Of a stretch of 9,325 nucleotides of DNA, positions 1 to 5,615 are shown piece after piece. A program made the translations under genes and the position numbers. Below the pieces are notes generated by a model, which saw only the letters and a program-made list of their open reading frames with translations, searched no databases and was not told the DNA's origin. Location: positions 1 to 9,325 of the forward strand of contig DMST01000411.1 of NCBI GenBank assembly GCA_003454975.1, given 5' to 3'. Position 1 is the first letter of the stretch, and every line of letters starts with the position of its first letter. The DNA comes from Cytophagales bacterium (GTDB lineage: Bacteria > Bacteroidota > Bacteroidia > Cytophagales > Cyclobacteriaceae).

Positions 1-69
1 CACTGGCCCGAGCTAGACCGCCGCATGGACGCTCTTCAGCGCGCCCTCAACGTCCTTGGCGAGCCTTAA
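1..69 (+). CDS. C-terminal end of an unidentified protein (partial)
   Basis: Frame 1 is open from the left edge to a TAA at 67-69 and gives 22 residues, HWPELDRRMDALQRALNVLGEP, with a helical, charged look. The 131-base gap before the next start and the sharp end of the open frame fit the tail of a real plus-strand gene. The fragment is too short to assign a family, and there is no visible terminator after it. The coding call rests only on the open frame and the residue composition. Confidence 0.4.
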   Translation, partial: HWPELDRRMDALQRALNVLGEP

Positions 70-200
70 TTTCTAAGCTGAACAAGCGCCAGCCCCTCCA
101 CACCAAAACCTATACGACGGTCCCTAGCCGCTACACGTTTTATCCTGCAATTTCTTGAGGCTGGGTGGCGGTGAACAATAGCCCACTCGTAAATTAGCAC

Positions 201-788
201 ATGCCTCACCCCCTCCTCGATCGTGTAGCCACCTACATCACTCTAGCAGAAAATGAAGCCCAGGAATTCCTCCAGGCCTTCACGGAAAACCAAGTAGCCA
301 AAGGTGAGTATCTGTTGCAACCGGGGAAGGTATGCCAGCATATCCATTTCATCGCCGAAGGCCTTGTTCGGCACTACCATGCCGATGAGGCAGGTCAGGA
401 GATTACCTGCGACTTCACCCCTGAGGGCCGTTTCCTTACCGACCTTATGAGCTTACGCTCCGGCGAACCTAGCCAGTACGCCTTCATAGCGCTAGAATCT
501 ACTCACTACTATTCTATACCAAGAGGGCCGTTAGAACAGCTATACGCCAAATACCCGGCAATGGAGACCATGGGGCGACAGATTACGGAGGAAACGGCCC
601 TACGCATCTCGCATCAAGCCCAGGCTTTCATCACCCAAAAGGCCGAAGACCGGTACCGTAATTTTGTAAGGCAACAGCCAGAGTTAGTACAGCGGGTACC
701 GCAGAAGTATGTAGCGGCCTACCTGGGCATCAAACCCGAAAGCCTCAGCCGCATCCGCAAACAGATGATGGATGCCGAAAAGCCCTAA
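201..788 (+). CDS. Crp/Fnr family transcriptional regulator
   Basis: The 195-residue protein has the Crp/Fnr layout. An N-terminal cyclic-nucleotide-binding-type beta barrel spans about residues 25-115, with the typical KGEYLLQPG turn at 34-42 and IHFIAEGLVRHY at 48-59. A long dimerisation helix covers about 118-145, and a C-terminal helix-turn-helix covers about 167-188 (QKYVAAYLGIKPESLSRIRKQ region). It would bind DNA as a dimer in the cytoplasm. The two cysteines (45 and 70) do not form an Fnr-style iron-sulfur cluster motif. The segment where Crp binds the cAMP phosphate (GE...R.A) is not conserved (DLMSLRSGEPSQ here), so the effector is unknown. This divergent, short type is common in Bacteroidota. 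The ATG at 201 has no Shine-Dalgarno sequence and sits directly after ATTAGCAC. The next gene codes for a secreted protein 196 bases downstream, but a regulatory link is only a guess. Confidence 0.9.
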   Translation: MPHPLLDRVATYITLAENEAQEFLQAFTENQVAKGEYLLQPGKVCQHIHFIAEGLVRHYHADEAGQEITCDFTPEGRFLTDLMSLRSGEPSQYAFIALESTHYYSIPRGPLEQLYAKYPAMETMGRQITEETALRISHQAQAFITQKAEDRYRNFVRQQPELVQRVPQKYVAAYLGIKPESLSRIRKQMMDAEKP

Positions 789-984
789 CGGATTATTTTT
801 TCCATACATGCGTCAATGAATCTATTCACTAAGCAGAAGTCAGACACAACTATCCTGCCTGTTGTATTGATTCTTGCGTTTTGACTCTAGTGGCCAATCA
901 TCGGGCACGATCTTAACAATTGTCATCGTCCTTTACTTTCCTCTGGCTGCAACTTTGAGCATCGAAACTAAAATCTGAAAGACG

Positions 985-1611
985 ATGATCAAGTATGAAA
1001 TACTCCTAGTGTTGGCGTTGCTCTGGCCCCCTGCCCTGCAAGCCCAGCAAGCGCCCAACTTTAGGGATCAGGTGACTGGTAAAGCGGTTGAAACCCGAGC
1101 TCCGGGCATTAGTGTGGACGTATACCCCTTCCTGTTTTTGGCCGAGGGACCAGGCGGCGGCGGTTCGCTGAGTGGTGAGTGGAGCCACTGGCAGGTAGGT
1201 TTGGTAGGCTTCACGGTGGTGCCTCCACCCTTCATCAAGGCTACCTTTTTTCGCGATGCGGAGGGGATAGATATTACCCGAAACGATGCTGTGGAGGTCT
1301 ACTTACGCTACTACCTCCGGCCAGACCGCCAGGGCATCTACGCAGGGGTAATTGGTGGGCCGGAATGGTTCATGATGGAAGAAACAGCCTCCGGCGAGCA
1401 AGCAACCCTGGTGAAATCATACGCCGTGCCGCACCTAGGGTTGCGTTGGTTTCCCTTTCAACCCTGGGCCTTTCTGGATGCCAGCATTGGCTACAGCATC
1501 AACCTAAGCGGCACCGAAACGAACATTGTAGGGGAGACCGAATACCGGGCATCCGCCGGCGGCCTGCTGTATTTCCTACAGATAGGTGCACGTTATACTT
1601 TCCCCGACTAG
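985..1611 (+). CDS. Small exported, probably outer-membrane beta-barrel protein of unknown function
   Basis: The 208-residue protein starts with a clear Sec signal peptide: a basic start (MIKYE), a hydrophobic core (ILLVLALLWPPAL) and a signal peptidase I site after about residue 20 (LQA|QQ). The mature part has alternating hydrophobic and polar stretches with many aromatics and glycines, for example VEVYLRYYLRP (103-113), IYAGVIGGPEWF (118-129) and WAFLDASIGYSINLSG (161-176). It ends in YFLQIGARYTFPD, which resembles the last strand of a small barrel. No conserved catalytic motif is visible, and I do not recognise a family. The ATG at 985 is the natural start because the signal peptide begins there. 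It is followed by a convergent gene, with a hairpin at 1664-1692 between them. Confidence 0.75.
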   Translation: MIKYEILLVLALLWPPALQAQQAPNFRDQVTGKAVETRAPGISVDVYPFLFLAEGPGGGGSLSGEWSHWQVGLVGFTVVPPPFIKATFFRDAEGIDITRNDAVEVYLRYYLRPDRQGIYAGVIGGPEWFMMEETASGEQATLVKSYAVPHLGLRWFPFQPWAFLDASIGYSINLSGTETNIVGETEYRASAGGLLYFLQIGARYTFPD

Positions 1612-1663
1612 TAGTGCCAAGACTCCTACACCCGCTACCACAACTCCAGCGGAACTTCCAAAA

Positions 1664-1692
1664 AGAGGGGGAGTGTCCAAGACTGCCCCTCT
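1664..1692 (-). terminator. Rho-independent terminator (minus strand; possibly bidirectional)
   Basis: AGAGGGG at 1664-1670 pairs with CCCCTCT at 1686-1692. The stem continues, after one G-G mismatch, with AGT/ACT (1672-1674 with 1682-1684), leaving a seven-base loop. Read on the minus strand the stem is followed directly by a run of Ts (the A-run ending at 1664), as expected for the end of the DUF5995-like gene whose stop is about 105 bases before it. On the plus strand no T-run follows immediately, so its effect on the exported-protein gene is less certain. Confidence 0.6.
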
Positions 1693-1796
1693 AGGAGTAG
1701 TTTGATATTTCGCAGCGCAGGTTTTCTCCTGTCTGCCCCTCAAAAATTTCTTCCCTGCACCCTCCGAAGCTTTTGCGAAGGAGCTAACTTCTACGC

Positions 1797-2618
1797 CTAC
1801 GCAGCCTGCTCCTCCAGTTTATCCATCCGCATCTGGATCTGATTTTCTGAAGGCTGCATACCCGCCATCAGGGCAATGGCCTGGCTGGTAGGGCGTACCT
1901 CGTTGAGGCGAATAAGGAAAATGAGCAACCGCATACCCAGGCTGGGGTGAGTCACCAATCGCCCCAACAGGGCTACTTCGGTGTCCTTGTCCCGTTCTGG
2001 CTTGGGCCATTCCTCCATGGGAATAGCATGAAACTGCTCAGCAGTACGCCAGGCAAACTCGCGGGCTACCTTCATACTAAAGTTGATAAACCGATGCGCT
2101 ACCGTTTCGGCCGCACCCGATACCCAACGCAAAAGCGGGTTCACCTCCGTAAGTCGACCTTGCACCTCATTCACCAAGGCGCCGAGCACCTCGTTGATTT
2201 TGTTAAAATCCGACTCCATCTCATTCTCGGTCAGCCTTCTACCCTGCTGCAGTTCGGCAACGGCCAAGCCCAGATCCAGGTTGATGTGCGCATTGATTCC
2301 TAACAACAGATGCTGCAAAACCAGATAGCGGTTGCGTTTGGCAGCTTGGAAAGCCACCCGCCAGCTGGTACTGTAGGGTTCCCCTCTGCGAAAGGCGTCG
2401 TAAGCCACCAGATACCGATTGGCAAAGATGACTACCAGCTCGCGCATGCGTGCATTGTCATGAAAGTAAGTAGCCCCCGGTTCCGTTCTGTCTTTCACCG
2501 TACGGGTTACTAGCCGGTATAGGGCCGGGAAATACCCAAGCGCACTATTCTCATCCTGGGCGGTTTCAATAATTTCAGTGAGGCGATCAATGATCTCTTC
2601 AATCGTGGTGGCTTGCAT
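1797..2618 (-). CDS. DUF5995 family protein
   Basis: This is a 273-residue protein, mostly alpha-helical and without a signal peptide or membrane segment. Two blocks match what I remember of DUF5995: RELVVIFANRYLVAYDAFRRG (residues 59-79) followed by SWRVAFQAA (85-93), and LQHLLLGINAHINLDLGLAV (101-120). Histidines 103 and 111 with Asn 109/113 and Asp 115 in the second block are the obvious candidates for a conserved polar or metal site. The biochemical function of the family is not known to me. I chose the ATG at 2618; a TTG three codons upstream (2627) would give MYRMQ and is possible. The upstream minus-strand gene ends about 70 bases away, but a terminator (2654-2684) lies between them, so this gene probably has its own promoter in the short remaining gap. 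A terminator at 1664-1692 follows it. Confidence 0.8.
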   Translation of the reverse strand: MQATTIEEIIDRLTEIIETAQDENSALGYFPALYRLVTRTVKDRTEPGATYFHDNARMRELVVIFANRYLVAYDAFRRGEPYSTSWRVAFQAAKRNRYLVLQHLLLGINAHINLDLGLAVAELQQGRRLTENEMESDFNKINEVLGALVNEVQGRLTEVNPLLRWVSGAAETVAHRFINFSMKVAREFAWRTAEQFHAIPMEEWPKPERDKDTEVALLGRLVTHPSLGMRLLIFLIRLNEVRPTSQAIALMAGMQPSENQIQMRMDKLEEQAA

Positions 2619-2641
2619 TCGGTACAAGTAGAAGTGGTTAC

Positions 2642-2652
2642 GTACTAAGTAC
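2642..2652. repeat. Short perfect inverted repeat between terminator and gene start
   Basis: GTACT at 2642-2646 and AGTAC at 2648-2652 are perfect inverted arms around a single A. The repeat lies between the T-run of the preceding minus-strand terminator and the start of the DUF5995-like gene, where an operator would be expected. Short palindromes arise often by chance, so the call is tentative. Confidence 0.25.
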
Positions 2653-2653
2653 C

Positions 2654-2684
2654 AAAAAAGCCTCGCCGGTCACAAAAAACCGGC
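2654..2684 (-). terminator. Rho-independent terminator after the 429-residue exported protein
   Basis: GCCGGT at 2665-2670 and ACCGGC at 2679-2684 form a six-base-pair GC-rich stem with an eight-base loop. On the minus strand the stem is followed, after five bases, by six Ts (A-run 2654-2659). It begins seven bases past the stop codon of the minus-strand gene at 2691. It separates that gene from the DUF5995-like gene downstream. Confidence 0.7.
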
Positions 2685-2690
2685 AATTAT

Positions 2691-3980
2691 TTAATCTTTA
2701 GTTGGATTGATAGAGAGGCCGAAACTAAACATAGGAAATGCTTCCTGTAACCGAGAGCTTCTGGAAAGATACCCGGCTCCTCCTACACGAATATTGGAAG
2801 TGAGGTAAACACCCAATTCGTATTGAAATAGCCATTTGGGATCACGATCTGCCAAAGACAAGGCTTCAGCAAAGGAAGAACCAATGCCCCAAAGCACACT
2901 GTGGCGTACCCCACCGTACACAGCAAAATTGCCCTTCTGCCCAGAATAATACGCCGTTACTTTAGGTCCGGCGTCTACCAGGCCCGAAAGATTACTGGTA
3001 TTGGTATCTAGCGCAGGTACATCCATGGCTAACCTAGAATCTACGTAGGCTTTGAAGCCAAATTGATCGTTGGGTGATTGCCAACCCGTAAGAGGAAGAA
3101 AATGCTGGAGTATTAAATTACCACCACCCCCAATTACCTCTTGTACTTTCCCTGGTGTCAATTCTTTTTCAGAATCCGTCACTTGAGCAAGCACTGACAG
3201 TTTACCTCCTAAAATGTAGTCGTTTAATAGTTCGGTAGTCAGGCTGATTCCCCCACCATTAGGAGCCAGGAAAACAGAACCACTTTGAAGTGTAGCGAGT
3301 TTGGTATCTTCCTCCTGCTGATCAAAAAATAATGCGGGTTGCCCTCTGAGCACGGGTAAAATGGGCAACTCTTTTTCCAGATATCGAATTTGATTTTGGT
3401 CGAATTGTAACCTGAGCCATTCCTCTTTCTTTTCTTCTATTTCCCCTTTTAAGTTGGAGAGTTCGGTACGTTTTGACTCACGTTGAGAAGGTGGTGCTTG
3501 ACTTACAGCACGCCTATATTCTGGGAGAAGGCTACGAAAAGCTTTATATTCTAACCTTGCCTGCTCCACATCTACAGTAAGCATATTAGATATTACTGCT
3601 CTCATTGGGAACAATTCGTGGTATTCCTCCTTATATTTTTCTGCATAATCATTCATTATTCGTCTCTTGCTTTCTGGAATTACCTCCAGCGAACTTGATA
3701 CTGACCCAACTTCCAAATTTCTTATCAGGCGAGAGATTTGAAATCTGTCCAAATCTATTTTAAGGCCATTGGTGACGAGACTATCCACAGCAGCGTTTAG
3801 AGAATCTTTTAACGCCCCCATTTCTTGGACTCCCGTTAAGACGTCTTCACCTAAGGTATTGTCAAAGGATTCAAAAGCTTTATAATTATCTAGCACATTA
3901 AAAGGCTGATTCTGAGCCCACAAAGAGGAAGCGCTCAGGCAAAAAAAGAAGAGTAACCCAAGGAGTTTGTTAGAATACAT
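2691..3980 (-). CDS. Exported protein with coiled-coil middle and barrel-like C-terminal region, unknown function
   Basis: The 429-residue protein has an N-terminal Sec signal peptide (NKLLGLLFFFCLSASSLWAQ, cleavage near 22/23). The Cys at 14 lies inside the hydrophobic core, so this is not a lipoprotein signal. Residues about 25-205 are charged and helical, with a probable coiled coil near 165-205 rich in K/E (RESKRTELSNLKGEIEEKK). From about 230 the protein is glycine, serine and aromatic rich with alternating strands (QFGFKAYVDSRLAMDV, NFAVYGGVRHSVLWG, WLFQYELGVYLTSNIRVGG) and ends in MFSFGLSINPTKD, suggesting a small outer-membrane barrel. I do not recognise a family. The N-terminal two thirds is visibly more A+T rich than neighbours: one sampled 60-base line (3601-3660) is about a third G+C, against about 57% in a sampled line of the kinase gene. 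A terminator follows immediately at 2654-2684. Confidence 0.75.
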   Translation of the reverse strand: MYSNKLLGLLFFFCLSASSLWAQNQPFNVLDNYKAFESFDNTLGEDVLTGVQEMGALKDSLNAAVDSLVTNGLKIDLDRFQISRLIRNLEVGSVSSSLEVIPESKRRIMNDYAEKYKEEYHELFPMRAVISNMLTVDVEQARLEYKAFRSLLPEYRRAVSQAPPSQRESKRTELSNLKGEIEEKKEEWLRLQFDQNQIRYLEKELPILPVLRGQPALFFDQQEEDTKLATLQSGSVFLAPNGGGISLTTELLNDYILGGKLSVLAQVTDSEKELTPGKVQEVIGGGGNLILQHFLPLTGWQSPNDQFGFKAYVDSRLAMDVPALDTNTSNLSGLVDAGPKVTAYYSGQKGNFAVYGGVRHSVLWGIGSSFAEALSLADRDPKWLFQYELGVYLTSNIRVGGAGYLSRSSRLQEAFPMFSFGLSINPTKD

Positions 3981-4007
3981 CGGTATATCGCTTGATTAAT
4001 TGTCGGG

Positions 4008-4022
4008 AAAATGATGCATTTT
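4008..4022. repeat. Inverted repeat upstream of the exported-protein gene
   Basis: AAAATG at 4008-4013 and CATTTT at 4017-4022 are perfect inverted arms around three bases. The element lies 28-42 bases upstream of the minus-strand ATG at 3980 and could be an operator for that gene. No promoter matching TAnnTTTG was found beside it, so the role is speculative. Confidence 0.25.
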
Positions 4023-4049
4023 GCTCACTCCACCAAATTTCCTTCGGAC

Positions 4050-4059
4050 AACCCGGGTT
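4050..4059. repeat. Ten-base perfect palindrome in the divergent gap
   Basis: AACCCGGGTT reads the same on both strands. It lies in the gap between the divergent exported-protein and histidine kinase genes, about 70 bases from the former. It could be a protein-binding site, but one copy of a ten-base palindrome is weak evidence. Confidence 0.2.
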
Positions 4060-4080
4060 TTCCCGTGCACTCTTCCGGGC

Positions 4081-4281
4081 TTTTCCAATTACCTCAAAAG
4101 ACTTATTGATTACACCGATATTCACACCTCCATATTTTCACATTATCTCCACGGCTTACCGACTCCTTACCTCATCAACACATAGTCTTGCTCGCCCTCC
4201 GAAGCCTCGCATAGCTCAATTATCACATTGTCCAATTACCGCATTAGCACATTCGCTCATTAGCCCCTATTTTTCGATTCT
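4081..4281 (+). other. G-poor, C-rich leader upstream of the histidine kinase
   Basis: This stretch fills most of the 301-base gap between the divergent genes. By hand count the plus strand has 19 G and 65 C in the 200 bases 4081-4280, a strong strand asymmetry unlike the flanking genes. An mRNA carrying it would have little stable secondary structure. It contains CCAATTACC twice (4085 and 4232) and ends in the octamer array at 4216-4263. I see no TAnnTTTG promoter and no Shine-Dalgarno sequence. An open frame from 3992 to 4360 crosses it, but its translation looks non-coding. Confidence 0.5.
4216..4263 (+). repeat. Degenerate eight-base tandem array, six units
   Basis: Six consecutive eight-base units share an ATT core beginning at 4219, 4227, 4235, 4243, 4251 and 4259, exactly eight bases apart. 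The approximate consensus is CnCATTAG, with units such as CACATTGT, CGCATTAG and CTCATTAG. The unit before it (4208-4215, CGCATAGC) is a weaker match, and two more ATT trinucleotides at 4269 and 4277 continue the spacing after a two-base shift. The array ends 18 bases before the kinase ATG. The units are too short and too degenerate for CRISPR. Confidence 0.55.
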
Positions 4282-5511
4282 ATGCGCGGTATTGCCCAAA
4301 ACCCCTTTCGAGACGGATTCAACTTCTCGGTTTTTCAGAACCGCACCCTGGCAAGGGTAGCCATCCTGGTTACGGCCTTCGTCATCAGCGCCGCATCCAT
4401 TTTCTATACCAACAACATCGCCAGCCAACTGCGCGAGCGTGAACGCCGCTTTATCGATTTGTATGCCAAATCATTGGAGTTTATCACCAACGAAACAGGC
4501 AATGAGAACATCAACCTGATTGCGCAGGACATCATCATGCCCAACAATTCCATACCGGTGATCATCACCACCAGCGAAGGACAACCGACCTCTGAATACC
4601 GAAACATCGAATTTCCTAACTGGGCGGATACGGAAGAAAAGCAAAAGGAGTACCTGCGCGAACGCGTCGCCCAGATGGCCGAGGAGCACGATCCTGTCAC
4701 CATTGAGTACAAAGGGCCGGACGGAGAGGTGTTCTTCACCCAGATCATGTACTACCAGAACTCTTACCTACTGCGCCAGCTCACCATCTATCCCTACGTG
4801 CAGCTTACGGTCATCGGCATCTTTGCCTTTGTGGTGTACCTGGCCTTCAACTACAGCCGAAGGGCAGAACAAAACAAGGTGTGGGTAGGCCTGGCGAAGG
4901 AGACGGCACACCAGCTCGGCACGCCCCTTTCTTCGCTGATGGCTTGGCTAGACTACTTCCGGGCCGATGAGGATTTCACCCACCCAGAAGTCATCGAGGA
5001 GTTGGAAAAAGACGTAGAAAAGTTCCGGATCATTACCGAGCGTTTTAGCAACATCGGTTCCGAACCCGTACTCAAGGACGAATCCATGCACGGGATCATT
5101 CAGCAGACGGTGCAGTACCTACAGCGTCGGGTATCCTCCAAGGTGAAGTTCAAAGTAATGGTGCAGCCGGAGGAACTCACCGGCAAGGTGAATCGGTCTC
5201 TTTTTGAGTGGGTGATCGAGAATTTGTGCAAAAATGCCGTTGATGCCATGGGGGGCGACGGATTCATCACCATCCACGTTTTTAGGCACGAAGGGCGCAT
5301 TGCAGTAGATGTAAGCGACACGGGCAAGGGAATTCCGAAAGGAAAACTGCGGGCGGTATTCCGGCCAGGCTTCACGACCAAGCAGCGGGGCTGGGGACTA
5401 GGGCTAACCCTCGTAAAACGCATTGTAGAAGAATATCACGAGGGAAAGATCTTTGTGAAGCAATCCGAAGTAGACAAAGGCACCACCTTTAGGCTGCTAT
5501 TGCGCCCGTGA
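4282..5511 (+). CDS. Membrane-bound sensor histidine kinase
   Basis: The 409-residue kinase would autophosphorylate on histidine and pass the phosphate to a response regulator. One transmembrane helix lies at about residues 26-46 and a second at about 170-189, enclosing an extracytoplasmic sensor region of some 120 residues without a domain I can name. The H-box is AKETAHQLGTPLSSL with the phosphoacceptor at His210. The ATP-binding domain shows the N-box ENLCKNAVDAM (Asn314, Asn318), the G1 box DTGKGI (346-351), an F-box-like VFRPGFTTK (359-367) and the G2 box GWGLGL (370-375). It is therefore complete and probably active. The residue after the histidine is Gln rather than the usual Glu/Asp; I recall this form from a Bacteroidota kinase group. 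No HAMP or receiver domain is present, and no response regulator is encoded nearby. The ATG at 4282 has no Shine-Dalgarno sequence and follows the octamer array. Confidence 0.93.
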   Translation: MRGIAQNPFRDGFNFSVFQNRTLARVAILVTAFVISAASIFYTNNIASQLRERERRFIDLYAKSLEFITNETGNENINLIAQDIIMPNNSIPVIITTSEGQPTSEYRNIEFPNWADTEEKQKEYLRERVAQMAEEHDPVTIEYKGPDGEVFFTQIMYYQNSYLLRQLTIYPYVQLTVIGIFAFVVYLAFNYSRRAEQNKVWVGLAKETAHQLGTPLSSLMAWLDYFRADEDFTHPEVIEELEKDVEKFRIITERFSNIGSEPVLKDESMHGIIQQTVQYLQRRVSSKVKFKVMVQPEELTGKVNRSLFEWVIENLCKNAVDAMGGDGFITIHVFRHEGRIAVDVSDTGKGIPKGKLRAVFRPGFTTKQRGWGLGLTLVKRIVEEYHEGKIFVKQSEVDKGTTFRLLLRP

Positions 5512-5536
5512 GGGGCACCAAATTTTATTCGGGACC

Positions 5537-5567
5537 TTGGGTTTACGGCCATTTAGACTTAGCTTTG
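5537..5567 (+). promoter_or_regulatory. Bacteroidota-type promoter for atpD-atpC
   Basis: TTG at 5537-5539 and TAGCTTTG at 5560-5567 are separated by 20 bases. This fits the phylum's -33/-7 consensus of TTG, 17-23 bases, TAnnTTTG. Transcription would start near 5574, leaving a leader of about 40 bases before the atpD ATG. It is the only intergenic site in the window where I found a full match to the -7 element. Confidence 0.65.
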
Positions 5568-5581
5568 CGAAGCAAAAATAA

Positions 5582-5593
5582 GACCGTACAGTC
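5582..5593. repeat. Near-palindrome in the atpD leader
   Basis: GACCGTACAGTC is a twelve-base inverted repeat with one mismatched pair. It lies just downstream of the predicted transcription start and about 23 bases before the atpD ATG, where a repressor or an RNA hairpin could act. It is a single, short copy. Confidence 0.25.
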
Positions 5594-5615
5594 TCTTCTT
5601 AAAAAAGTACAATAA

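Noticed and set aside
846..865. ACAAC/GTTGT hairpin after the Crp/Fnr gene as a terminator
   Set aside because: The stem is five weak pairs with a ten-base loop and no T-run follows.
950..957. CAACTTTG as a promoter for the gene at 985
   Set aside because: The first base of the -7 element is wrong and the nearest TTG upstream (920-922) is 27 bases away, outside the 17-23 range.
1179..1694. Open frame of 171 codons overlapping the small exported protein
   Set aside because: It is in another frame of a gene with a clear signal peptide and barrel pattern; its translation is rich in R, P and C, typical of a shadow frame.
4216..4263. CRISPR-like array
   Set aside because: Units are eight bases with no spacers and no cas genes nearby; it is a degenerate tandem repeat.
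3992..4360. Open frame of 122 codons across the divergent gap
   Set aside because: It overlaps the kinase start by 79 bases, lies in G-poor repeat-like DNA, and its translation (many P, S, T, H, I with no domain) looks non-coding.
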